Shown: positions 1-7,542 of the stretch, one piece after another
How the letters are laid out: each line of letters starts with the position of its first letter
Position numbering within the stretch: position 1 is the first letter of the stretch
Assembly (NCBI GenBank): GCA_020342025.1
Contig: CP070840.1
Span: 2,790,831 to 2,807,784 of the forward strand
From: Deltaproteobacteria bacterium
GTDB taxonomy: Bacteria; Desulfobacterota; DSM-4660; Desulfatiglandales; HGW-15
Direction of reading: 5' to 3'
Length of the DNA: 16,954 nucleotides
The notes under the pieces: model-generated
Databases searched by the model: none
Told to the model about the DNA's origin: nothing
The model's input: the letters and a program-made list of their open reading frames with translations, nothing else
Position numbers and translations under genes: made by a program

Positions 1-1
1 A

Positions 2-1159
2 AAAAGACTTGAAGCTCAACTGCTTCAAGCCCAGAAGATGGAAGCCATTGGCACCTTGGCGGGTGGAATTGCCCCTGACTTCAATAACATCCTTTCCTCA
101 GTGATAGGGTACACCGAGCTGGCTATAGAGGAGGTATCCAAGGGGGGTCTACTGCATAGCAATTTGCAGGAGGTGCTCAAGGCAGGACGGCGTGCCAGGG
201 ATCTGGTAAGGCAGATTCTTGCCTTCAGTAGACAATCCGATCAAGAACTGAAACCACTTGAGATCAGCCCTATCATCAAAGAGACGCTCAAGCTGTTACG
301 CGCTTCGCTGCCTTCCACCATAGACATCAAACAGCATATCGGAGCCAATCTGGGCACTGTTATGACTGATCCCACCCATGTGAATCAAATTTTGATGAAC
401 CTTTGTACCAATGCGGCCCATGCCATGAGAGAAAACGGCGGTATTCTGGATGTGAGTTTGGAGAAAGTGGGAAACGGGACCGACTTAGGTGTCAGGTTTG
501 CCGGTTTGTCTTCAGGCCCCTACTTAAAACTGGCAGTGAGCGATAACGGCCATGGTATGGCGCCTGAAGTGAAGGAAAGAATTTTTGATCCCTATTTCAC
601 CACAAAGGAGAAGGGCGAGGGAACCGGTCTGGGATTAGCCATGGTCCATGGAATAGTAAAGAGCCATGGAGGCACTATTACGGTTTACAGCGAACCAGAC
701 ATGGGTTCCACCTTCCATGTCTACCTTCCAATCATGGAAACAGAAACAGAACAGGAAGCTGGGAGTGAAGAAAGGGTTCCCACAGGAAGCGAACGCATTC
801 TTTTCGTCGACGACGAAAAGCCCATAGAAGACATAGCCAAGCAGATGCTAGAGCAACTCGGCTATACCGTGGTCACAAGAACCAGCAGTCTTGACGCTTT
901 AGAGCTATTCCGAACAGAACCTGATGAGTTTGACCTGGTGATCACGGATATGACCATGCCCAACATGACGGGTGAAGAATTGGCCAATGAACTCATGTTC
1001 ATCAGGCCCGATATTCCTATCATCCTTTGTACCGGTTTCAGCAGAAGGGTCACGGAAAAGAAGGCAAAGGCCATGGGCATTCAGGCATTTGTCCTGAAGC
1101 CCATACTCAAGCAAGAACTGGCGGAAACCATACGCAGGGTTCTGGATGGAACAAGATAG
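2..1159 (+). CDS. Hybrid sensor histidine kinase / response regulator, 3' part, phosphoacceptor His replaced by Pro
   Basis: The gene is cut by the left window edge. The frame is open from base 2, so the ATG at 38 is an internal Met of the DHp helix and not the start. Counting from base 2 (385 residues visible), the H-box region is residues 13-60, the HATPase domain about 85-245 and a receiver domain about 264-385. The ATP-binding boxes look intact: N-box NLCTNAAHAM, G1 DNGHGM, F-box DPYFTT, G2 GEGTGLGLA. The receiver has the acidic pair DD, phospho-acceptor Asp in ITDMTMP, a Thr in LCTGF and Lys in LKP. The H-box usually reads GGIAHDFNNIL; here it reads GGIAPDFNNIL (codon CCT at 74-76), so canonical autophosphorylation should be impossible. 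Any sensor domain lies outside the window. It converges on the oxidoreductase operon with 8 bases between stop codons. Confidence 0.9.
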   Translation, partial: KRLEAQLLQAQKMEAIGTLAGGIAPDFNNILSSVIGYTELAIEEVSKGGLLHSNLQEVLKAGRRARDLVRQILAFSRQSDQELKPLEISPIIKETLKLLRASLPSTIDIKQHIGANLGTVMTDPTHVNQILMNLCTNAAHAMRENGGILDVSLEKVGNGTDLGVRFAGLSSGPYLKLAVSDNGHGMAPEVKERIFDPYFTTKEKGEGTGLGLAMVHGIVKSHGGTITVYSEPDMGSTFHVYLPIMETETEQEAGSEERVPTGSERILFVDDEKPIEDIAKQMLEQLGYTVVTRTSSLDALELFRTEPDEFDLVITDMTMPNMTGEELANELMFIRPDIPIILCTGFSRRVTEKKAKAMGIQAFVLKPILKQELAETIRRVLDGTR

Positions 1160-1167
1160 GCCCACTG

Positions 1168-2481
1168 CTACCTGGATTGCAAGGCATCGCTCACTTGGAG
1201 CCGACCAACAAGATCGAGTGCGAAAACAAGGTCTTCTTCTTTCAATATGACTTTCAAAGCGGATTGAAGCATCTCAAGGCTAATAACCTTTTTCAACCTG
1301 GCCATGATGGAAAGGGACGCAAGGGCCCAGTCTTGAATCCTTATCCCGTGTCCCTTAAAATCCAACGATTGTACCCTTCCCTTTGAGGGAGGAACCTCAA
1401 CCCCTTGAGCTTGGATGACTAAGGAATCCCCGTCCAGGTCGCCGAATAGAGCCTTTCGACGATCCACCCCCTCCTGGCCGATGGCCACCACTACATTGGG
1501 CCTGTCTATACCTGTATAGCCAATCACTTCTGGAGATAAGATCAGTTCACTGATGGAAGGGCCTCTCAGTACCGTAATGTCATATTCATTTTTTTGCGTT
1601 ACCCTAAGACCCGCAGTTAAACCAGCAAGACACAATATCTCGCCGGCCGTTATCACTTTCTGGCCCGCGCGACCCAGGATGACCACGTCCTGTCTAATCG
1701 GATGGGGTGGGCGAAATTTAGCCTCAACTTTCAGGGGTGGAGGCGCGGGATTTTCTCTTGAAGCCAGTTCTCTATAGTGTTGACCATACTCCTCTCTCAG
1801 GTTTCCTTTCACTGGCCCTTCTATGGTCGGCAAATCCCTAAGGGCTTCCTCTATGATTTTCGGTGTCAGCTTATTCTTTTTTGTATAACGCCCGGGACAA
1901 AGCCCCCACATATCGATAATAGAAAATCCTTCAAACCGTATGGCGGCTTCAAGTACGTCTGGCAAATCTTTTGTGTAACTTGAACAACGGGTGACATAGC
2001 TAGCCCCCGCAGATCGGGCAACCTGGCACACGTCCATGGGAGTTTCAAGTTGGTTTAGAAAACCTGAGGCCATCAGCGCTTCGGACGGCGTCGTGGCTGA
2101 AAACTGGCCTCCGGTCATGCCGAAATTGAAGTTGTTCAAGATCAGCAAGGTCAGATCTAGGTTGCGGCGGCAGGCGCTGAGAAGGTGTGCTCCCCCTATG
2201 CCCAAGCCACCATCACCCATGGTCACGACAACCTTTAATTCGGGGTGAGCCAACTTCAGCCCCGTTGCATAGGTCAGGGCACGACCGTGGAGTCCATGGA
2301 AGGCATGCGTATTAAAATACGTGTCGAAAAGGCCTGAACACCCAATGTCACTCACAAGCACCACCTGATCTCCTCGAAGATTCATGTTCTGGAAACACCT
2401 GTCAAGGGCGTGAGTGATTCGTTCATGAGAGCAACCAGGACAAAAAACGGTGGGCCTGCTCTCATTCAAGAGACTAGACAT
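1168..2481 (-). CDS. 2-oxoacid:ferredoxin oxidoreductase, fused beta (TPP) and gamma subunits
   Basis: Residues 1-240 are a thiamine-diphosphate-binding beta subunit. CPGC (14-17), Cys48 in DIGCSG and Cys195 match the four cysteines that hold the proximal [4Fe-4S] cluster in 2-oxoglutarate:ferredoxin oxidoreductases. GDGG (89-92), NN (116-117) and GMTGGQFSATTP (121-132) form the TPP-Mg site. Residues about 264-425 are a gamma-type domain (VVILGRAGQKVITAGEIL), but its usual GxGGQG loop is degenerate, reading GRAGQK. Gamma domains are more often separate or fused to alpha, so a C-terminal fusion to beta is unusual. The start has GGAGG 9 bases upstream and overlaps the alpha gene stop by 8 bases, so the two are probably translationally coupled. 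The enzyme would interconvert a 2-oxoacid plus CoA with acyl-CoA, CO2 and reduced ferredoxin in the cytoplasm. No ferredoxin-like delta subunit is adjacent. The substrate is not certain; 2-oxoglutarate is the nearest family resemblance. Confidence 0.9.
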   Translation of the reverse strand: MSSLLNESRPTVFCPGCSHERITHALDRCFQNMNLRGDQVVLVSDIGCSGLFDTYFNTHAFHGLHGRALTYATGLKLAHPELKVVVTMGDGGLGIGGAHLLSACRRNLDLTLLILNNFNFGMTGGQFSATTPSEALMASGFLNQLETPMDVCQVARSAGASYVTRCSSYTKDLPDVLEAAIRFEGFSIIDMWGLCPGRYTKKNKLTPKIIEEALRDLPTIEGPVKGNLREEYGQHYRELASRENPAPPPLKVEAKFRPPHPIRQDVVILGRAGQKVITAGEILCLAGLTAGLRVTQKNEYDITVLRGPSISELILSPEVIGYTGIDRPNVVVAIGQEGVDRRKALFGDLDGDSLVIQAQGVEVPPSKGRVQSLDFKGHGIRIQDWALASLSIMARLKKVISLEMLQSALKVILKEEDLVFALDLVGRLQVSDALQSR

Positions 2482-3595
2482 GGTTTATGACCTCCTTGAT
2501 CTGCTGAGGATTTATCAACCTGCCATCCATCTGACCTAAGAATTCAACCTTTTTATCAGGAAGTACGCCCTTCACCTCTCTCACATATTGCCCAAGGTTC
2601 ATTTCAAGTACAACGACGCGTTTGACATCTCTGGTTTGCTCCCTGATCAGGTTCGCCGGCACGGGCCAGAGGGTCTTTAGAATAAGGAGAGAAATCGGCT
2701 TTCTGTCTGCTTTTCTATCTTCGAACACATCTCTTGCCGCTCGAGCCGTAACCCCATAGGTAAGAATCAACGTATCTGCATCGTCTTCCATGTAGGCTTC
2801 ACGGAAAGAAAACCGGTCCACGTTTGCGTGTAGTTTTCTCATAAGCCTTGCTCGGCTTTCGGCGATCTGATTCGGATCCGTGGTAATGTAGCCATCTGGA
2901 CCATGGGTGGAAGAGGTCTGACGCACGAGGACTTTGTCTCCAATGGGTAGAAAAGAAGGGACGTCCCGGCCGGGAGGGGTCCCAAAAGGAAGGAAGGGCT
3001 CGCCAGGAGGTGGGGCTTCACGCTCTTTTATCTCCGGCAGGGCCAGGGCATCCATGTCTATGCTTTCTTTCGTCATTCCAATCTCCTTATTGGACGCGAT
3101 GAAGACTGGACACCTGAACTCCTCAGAAAGATTGAACGCCTTGATCGTCAGAACATAGCAGTCCTTCACATCAACCGGGGCCAATACAATGACGGGCAGT
3201 CCCCCACTATTGCCCCAACGCAGAAACTGGATGTCCCCATCTGCACCCCGGGTGGCAGATCCTGTTGAAGGACCAAGCCTTTGCACATCCACTATAACAA
3301 TTGGGATTTCGCTCCCAATGGCAAAAGAGATATGTTCACTGTAAAGGCTGATTCCAGGGCCAGATGTGGCTGTCATAACCTTCAGCCCGGCCATGGAAGC
3401 GCCTAAGCAGCACCCTATTGAAGCGATTTCATCTTCACCTTGCAGGCACACACCTCCTGCGGGGGGCAGGAGCCTGAGCATAGCGTTAAAGATTGTAGTG
3501 GCTGGAGTAATGGGATATCCAGCGAAGAAGCGGCATCCTGAATGAAATGCCCCTAGGGCAATTGCTTGATTTCCTTCCAAAAGAGAAGAGGCCAT
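2474..3595 (-). CDS. 2-oxoacid:ferredoxin oxidoreductase, alpha subunit (KorA-like)
   Basis: This is a 373-residue alpha subunit with the family signature GNQAIALGAFHSGC followed by FAGYPITPAT near the N-terminus (pyrimidine-binding domain I). QRLGPSTGSATRGADGD comes at about 105-122, and a transketolase C-terminal-like domain (TYGVTARAARD, then LKTLWPVP) lies in the last 100 residues. The spacer motif THGPDGYITTDP is typical of 2-oxoglutarate oxidoreductase alpha chains. Two ATGs lie in frame at 3599-3601 and 3593-3595. The Shine-Dalgarno GGAGG (3603-3607) is only 1 base from the first but 7 from the second, so the second is chosen. It pairs with the downstream beta-gamma gene to make a complete catalytic core, which passes electrons to ferredoxin. 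Confidence 0.9.
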   Translation of the reverse strand: MASSLLEGNQAIALGAFHSGCRFFAGYPITPATTIFNAMLRLLPPAGGVCLQGEDEIASIGCCLGASMAGLKVMTATSGPGISLYSEHISFAIGSEIPIVIVDVQRLGPSTGSATRGADGDIQFLRWGNSGGLPVIVLAPVDVKDCYVLTIKAFNLSEEFRCPVFIASNKEIGMTKESIDMDALALPEIKEREAPPPGEPFLPFGTPPGRDVPSFLPIGDKVLVRQTSSTHGPDGYITTDPNQIAESRARLMRKLHANVDRFSFREAYMEDDADTLILTYGVTARAARDVFEDRKADRKPISLLILKTLWPVPANLIREQTRDVKRVVVLEMNLGQYVREVKGVLPDKKVEFLGQMDGRLINPQQIKEVINHV

Positions 3596-3793
3596 GTCCA
3601 TACCTCCATTCAGATGATGTGGTCCCTTATCTTATTCCTCCGAGAACGTCCGATAAGTGAGTTGCAAATCCGTCAGCACCTAATAATATTCCTTCGGGAA
3701 AAGACATTCATTTGGTCAAAGGCAGAGATTCAGGAAAGACAATGGAATGGAAGCTTACAGATGAATAGTATGTCGCACGAATAAGAATGAACT

Positions 3794-5095
3794 TTATGTC
3801 AGGACTCGATTCCGGCCCGCCTTTTTCGCCTTATAAAGTATCCTGTCAGCAGCTTTTAACACCTTCTCAGGAGTTGTCATACGTCTGTTCGGTGAAGCAA
3901 CCCCAATACTCACCGTAATATTTATTCCTTTACGACCCGCTGGACTGATTTTGCCCCTGTTCTCCGCCGAACTTTTCTTCCGCCCTCTGCCTCTAACCGT
4001 AAAGGGTGTTGATTCCATAACCTTGCGGTATGTATCCAGGTGAGGGACCACCTCTTTTGCGGTTTTCCCTGGAAAGACGGCCGTAAACTCCTCTCCTCCG
4101 TAGCGAAAGACCTTTGCACCACCTGTTAGCTCTTTCAGCTTTGATGCGACCATCTTGAGCACCTGATCACCCGTTTTGTGGCCGTATTTGTCATTAAACT
4201 TCTTGAAATGGTCAATATCGATCATGGCGATCGCATATCTTCTGCCTAGATTCACCAAAGTCTCGTTGAGGCTTCGCCGTCCAGGCATTTCGGTTAGCTC
4301 GTCAATATAGGCCATGGAAAAGGATGTCTCAATGGATGTGATAACGAGAATAAGGCCTGCTGCCGAAAAAAAGAGCGTGAGAGAATTCTCGGTATAAAGC
4401 GTGATGCCCAGCAAAACAGCTATAAGGGTGCACATGGAACCGGCTGAAAGGGAATCCCGGCTCCTGTTAAAACGCATGAACAAAAACATGAGCGCCGCCA
4501 AAAAGGAAGAGAGGGAGATTGTTGAGACATTCTTTAGTCCCCAAAGGGAATCGCCATGGAGCACAGTGCCCAGGTTTACCGACAATTGAAGGAGCGACTT
4601 TGAGGTCAGGGAAAATGAACCCTTCGCGTTTGTGATGAGCTGAGGATAACAAAGGAGAACCACTCCAAAGGCCTGAAATACAATAAAACCAATGCATAAT
4701 AGGCCCTTCGGGGTAAGTATGTGTCGGTTTCTCAACGTAGCAAAGTACGCAAGATTCAGGGGGAGCAAAAAGCTCATGGATTCGGGGATAGACGGACCGA
4801 TATTGACCTTTGAGGAACTTGCAGGCAACGTATGAGAGAGCGCGAAATAGGAAAGGCCAAGGATAAGTGTGGTCAGAATCATGCCCCCATTATTGAAGCG
4901 CCATCCCATGACGAATCCAATAATAAGGAAGACATAGGGAAGATAGGGGAGGATCGTAAAGAGAGCCCTCATCTCCTTCACTTTCCCCACTTGCTTTTCG
5001 AGGCCCGGCCATTGCCAAACAAGTAGGGCTGAGAGGAGGATAAAGGCTGCGGGAATGATCAGTGGGTAAGTGTCTCTTCTATTCAATAAAAACAA
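3794..5095 (-). CDS. Membrane diguanylate cyclase (eight predicted helices plus GGDEF domain)
   Basis: The 433-residue protein has about eight hydrophobic helices over residues 10-260 (for example 11-28, 45-64, 72-90, 131-150, 192-208, 221-236, 240-262), then a GGDEF domain (about 264-433). The signature motif is GGEEF (333-337). The Mg-binding and substrate segment MIDIDHFKKFNDKYGHKTGD is intact, so it is expected to make cyclic di-GMP from two GTP. The position of the inhibitory RxxD I-site, just before RYGGEEF, reads GGAK, so product inhibition at that site is unlikely. A basic insert (RGRGRKK to GRKG, about 368-390) sits before the SIGVA strand. The start is TTG, supported by an upstream AGAGGA about 8 bases away and because the first ATG would remove the first membrane helix. 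No sensory domain other than the membrane bundle is visible. Confidence 0.9.
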   Translation of the reverse strand: MFLLNRRDTYPLIIPAAFILLSALLVWQWPGLEKQVGKVKEMRALFTILPYLPYVFLIIGFVMGWRFNNGGMILTTLILGLSYFALSHTLPASSSKVNIGPSIPESMSFLLPLNLAYFATLRNRHILTPKGLLCIGFIVFQAFGVVLLCYPQLITNAKGSFSLTSKSLLQLSVNLGTVLHGDSLWGLKNVSTISLSSFLAALMFLFMRFNRSRDSLSAGSMCTLIAVLLGITLYTENSLTLFFSAAGLILVITSIETSFSMAYIDELTEMPGRRSLNETLVNLGRRYAIAMIDIDHFKKFNDKYGHKTGDQVLKMVASKLKELTGGAKVFRYGGEEFTAVFPGKTAKEVVPHLDTYRKVMESTPFTVRGRGRKKSSAENRGKISPAGRKGINITVSIGVASPNRRMTTPEKVLKAADRILYKAKKAGRNRVLT

Positions 5096-5626
5096 ATATT
5101 AGATCCTCTATCTATCTGCCTTGAGGGTTATTGGGGTTGTGTTCCATTTTCCCTTTGCACCCCATACTCCATCACTTCAATACTCCGACACTCCAGTGAT
5201 GCGGCAGAGATTTTACCGGGTGGGTTTTTGAGGAAGGACAGGGTTCAAGAAATTACTTCCTTCTCAAAAAATAAAGTATAATGGAATTGGGCGCTTACGT
5301 CAAGAATAGGTTAGTCCTTGTCAAAGCAGACAAGACGTTTTCCATTTTCTCCGCCATGAGAATTCCCCCTCTCATTTTCTGATCGACATTACTTTGTTTC
5401 CAATACTTCATTAGGAATTTAGTAACGATTCATTCCTTAGTTAATAGCTACCTGCGGCTTAGAAAATTTGAGAAAATGACTAAAATCAAGTGTTACCTTT
5501 GTGGTATATTACCTCAGAATGCTTAATTTAGTATTTAAAGTAATTTTGCCACCCCAAACACCACAGTAAGGCGGACCGTACAACCATGTCTGAATTCGGT
5601 ATCGCCGTTAAGAAGGAACCAGGCGT
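5096..5626. other. Intergenic region without a recognised gene
   Basis: These 531 AT-rich bases separate two divergent signalling genes, so promoters for both should lie here. Visible structures are a run of degenerate ACTCC-type units (5164-5196), an exact TATAAT at 5277-5282 on the + strand without a convincing -35, a 6-bp inverted repeat at 5317-5334 (CTTGTC/GACAAG), another at 5356-5375 (ATGAGA/TCTCAT), and a TATATT at 5505-5510. No open frame here resembles a known protein, apart from the 14-codon leader at 5586-5630, which is listed separately. Confidence 0.6.
5164..5196. repeat. Degenerate short tandem ACTCC units
   Basis: Four copies of (T)ACTCC/CACTTC-like units occur at 8-10-base spacing: ATACTCC, ATCACTTC, ATACTCC, ACACTCC. 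Runs of this type occur between genes in some deltaproteobacterial genomes (recollection, not checked). No function is evident. Confidence 0.35.
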
Positions 5627-5630
5627 ATGA
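5586..5630 (+). CDS. Possible 14-codon leader ORF overlapping the cyclase start
   Basis: An ATG at 5586 opens a 14-codon frame (MSEFGIAVKKEPGV) whose TGA overlaps the ATG of the cyclase gene as ATGA. Such overlaps allow translational coupling. Its own ribosome site is weak (AAGG about 13 bases upstream), and the cyclase has its own GAAGGA, so this may be chance. It is kept as a low-confidence candidate. Confidence 0.2.
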   Translation: MSEFGIAVKKEPGV

Positions 5631-7513
5631 ACGGGCAACCGTTTAAACGTAAGCTCACCGCCATTTTAAGTGCCGATGTGAAAGGCTATAGCCGTCTCAT
5701 GGGAGACGATGAGGAAGGGACTGTCAGCACCTTGACCGCTTACCGAAATGTCGTGACCTCGCTCATCCAGAAGCACAGCGGTCGCGTTGTCGACTCACCA
5801 GGGGACAATCTGCTGGCCGAGTTTTCAAGTTTGGTAGATGCCTTACGTAGCGCCTGGGATATCCAGCAGGAAATCAAAACTAGAAATACCGAATTGCCTG
5901 AAAATCGCAGAATGAATTTTCGCATTGGGGTCAACCTTGGAGATGTGATCCAGGAAGGAGAGCGGATATATGGTGATGGCGTCAACATTGCCGCTCGGCT
6001 AGAGAGCCTGGCTGAAGAGGGGGGCATATGCATATCCGGAACGGCTTATGATCATGTTAAAAACAAGCTCCCACTCAAATATGATTATCAGGGAGAACAA
6101 GCGGTCAAGAATATCAAGGACCCTGTTCGGGTGTATCGCGTTTTGATGGAGCGTGAAGCTTCAACCAAACCCACGGGCAAGGCTAAACCAAAGATGAAAC
6201 GACGGAAGTTAGCTCTCGCCTTGGCGGCATTAATCCTTGTGCCGGCTGCAGCGTTGGGAGTCTTTAATTTTTATTCACGTCCTTCCCCTCCCCCGTCGAA
6301 GCCAACTCATGAAGAAACCCCTATCGTCAAGTTGTCTGATAAGCCCTCCATTGCCGTGCTCCCCTTTGCCAACCTGAGTGGCGACACGGAGCAGGAATAT
6401 TTCAGCGACGGCATGACCAATGACATCATTACAGACCTTTCTAAATTTCACGAGTTGCTCGTCATTGCGAGCAACACGGCTTTTACCTACAAAGGCAAAC
6501 CCGCAGATATCAAAGAGGTGGGCCGTGAGCTTGGGGTTCGGTATGTGCTAGAGGGCAGTGTTCAAAAGGGAAGCGGCAAGGTGCGAATAAACGCCCAGCT
6601 CATAGATGCAAGCACGGGAAGCCATCTCTGGGCCGAGCGTTATGACCGAGACATTAAAGACCTCTTTGCGCTTCAGGACGAGATCGTGCAAAGAATTGTG
6701 GCAACCTTGGCGGTAAAGATAGAGGCGGCAGAACGTGTGCGTTCAATGCGCAAAGACACGGAGAATCTAGAAGCTTATGACTATGTGTTGCGCGGGTGGG
6801 AGTATCGACGTAAGAGAACGCGCCATGGAGGCATAAAAGCGGAAGAGATGTTCACCAAGGCGATCGAGCTGGATCCCAGCTATGCTACGGCATACGTGGG
6901 CCTTGGCTTGAGGCATCTGAACCTTTTAGATTACGGCTGGACGGAGTTCCCTGCCCAAGCGCTACAGAAGGCATACGATTTGGCACAAAAGGCCTTGAGC
7001 CTCGATGAGTCCCATGCTGGGGCCCACGCCTTGCTCGGAAACATATATCTATACCGGGGCCAACACGAGCTTGCAATAAGTGAATTGCAGCGAGCCATTC
7101 AGCTAAACCCCAATGATGCCTTGAGCCGTAGATACCTGGGTATGGTGATGCTCTGGTCCGGCAGGCCAGATGACGCAATTCCGGCAATTGAAACGGCGCT
7201 ACGCTATGATCCAAGGCCATCACCAGGCACTTACATGTTCCTGGTCCTGGCCTTTTACCTTAAGGGGCAATATGATGCGGCGATAAGTGTTGCAGAAAGA
7301 GGTTTGGCCCGACATCCTGATTTCGTTGGTAGTCACATCGCTGTCGCAGCGGCTTACGCTCAAGCAGGCCGCTCTGAGGAGGCTGCCCGTGCTGCAGAAA
7401 AAGTTCTCCGACTGGATCCTTTTTTTGAAGTGGAGTCTTACGGCACGGTGTTCCGCAATTCTGCAGACCGTGAGCACATACGTGACGGTCTTCGCAAGGC
7501 GGGGTTAAAATAA
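5627..7513 (+). CDS. Class III adenylate/guanylate cyclase with TolB-like domain and TPRs
   Basis: The order of parts in the 628 residues is: class III nucleotide cyclase domain (about 8-165), one membrane helix (about 195-215) after a Lys/Arg-rich stretch, a proline-rich linker, a TolB/FlgO-like domain (SIAVLPFANLSGD at 241-253 to about 365), then TPR helices (about 405-600). Metal-binding Asp17 (SADVKGYS) and Asp60 (SPGDNLLAEF) and the transition-state pair Asn120/Arg124 (GDGVNIAARLE) are all present, so it should be active; ATP to cAMP is the usual reaction in this family. The catalytic part is cytoplasmic and the TolB-TPR part would be periplasmic, presumably a sensing or scaffold module (inference). 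This architecture recurs in Alpha- and Deltaproteobacteria. The ATG start has AAGGA about 10 bases upstream. It converges with the YHS gene, whose distal stop is 16 bases away. Confidence 0.93.
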   Translation: MNGQPFKRKLTAILSADVKGYSRLMGDDEEGTVSTLTAYRNVVTSLIQKHSGRVVDSPGDNLLAEFSSLVDALRSAWDIQQEIKTRNTELPENRRMNFRIGVNLGDVIQEGERIYGDGVNIAARLESLAEEGGICISGTAYDHVKNKLPLKYDYQGEQAVKNIKDPVRVYRVLMEREASTKPTGKAKPKMKRRKLALALAALILVPAAALGVFNFYSRPSPPPSKPTHEETPIVKLSDKPSIAVLPFANLSGDTEQEYFSDGMTNDIITDLSKFHELLVIASNTAFTYKGKPADIKEVGRELGVRYVLEGSVQKGSGKVRINAQLIDASTGSHLWAERYDRDIKDLFALQDEIVQRIVATLAVKIEAAERVRSMRKDTENLEAYDYVLRGWEYRRKRTRHGGIKAEEMFTKAIELDPSYATAYVGLGLRHLNLLDYGWTEFPAQALQKAYDLAQKALSLDESHAGAHALLGNIYLYRGQHELAISELQRAIQLNPNDALSRRYLGMVMLWSGRPDDAIPAIETALRYDPRPSPGTYMFLVLAFYLKGQYDAAISVAERGLARHPDFVGSHIAVAAAYAQAGRSEEAARAAEKVLRLDPFFEVESYGTVFRNSADREHIRDGLRKAGLK

Positions 7514-7542
7514 GTGAAGAGTCGCGCCTTTACTCTTCCTTA
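7511..7542 (-). terminator. Intrinsic terminator on the distal stop of the YHS gene
   Basis: On the - strand, TAAGGAAGAGT pairs with ACTCTTC-A-CTTA (11 pairs, one bulged base, 9-base loop), followed directly by TTTT. The hairpin overlaps the UAA at 7530-7532. The stem is only moderately GC-rich. Being nearly symmetric, it may also slow transcription from the converging cyclase gene, whose stop codon it touches. Confidence 0.6.

Noticed and set aside
1027..1386. A 119-codon + strand frame across the convergent junction
   Set aside because: It overlaps the receiver domain and the end of the oxidoreductase gene, both strongly supported in other frames.
3566..3784. A 72-codon + strand frame in the gap upstream of the alpha subunit gene
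   Set aside because: It overlaps the alpha subunit start and ribosome site on the other strand, has no Shine-Dalgarno and no recognisable sequence.
5317..5375. Two short inverted repeats considered as terminators
   Set aside because: No gene ends nearby on either strand; 6-bp stems of this kind are expected by chance in an AT-rich gap.
5740..6033. A 97-codon - strand frame inside the cyclase gene
   Set aside because: It is antisense to the catalytic domain, which has all its active-site residues; no independent support.
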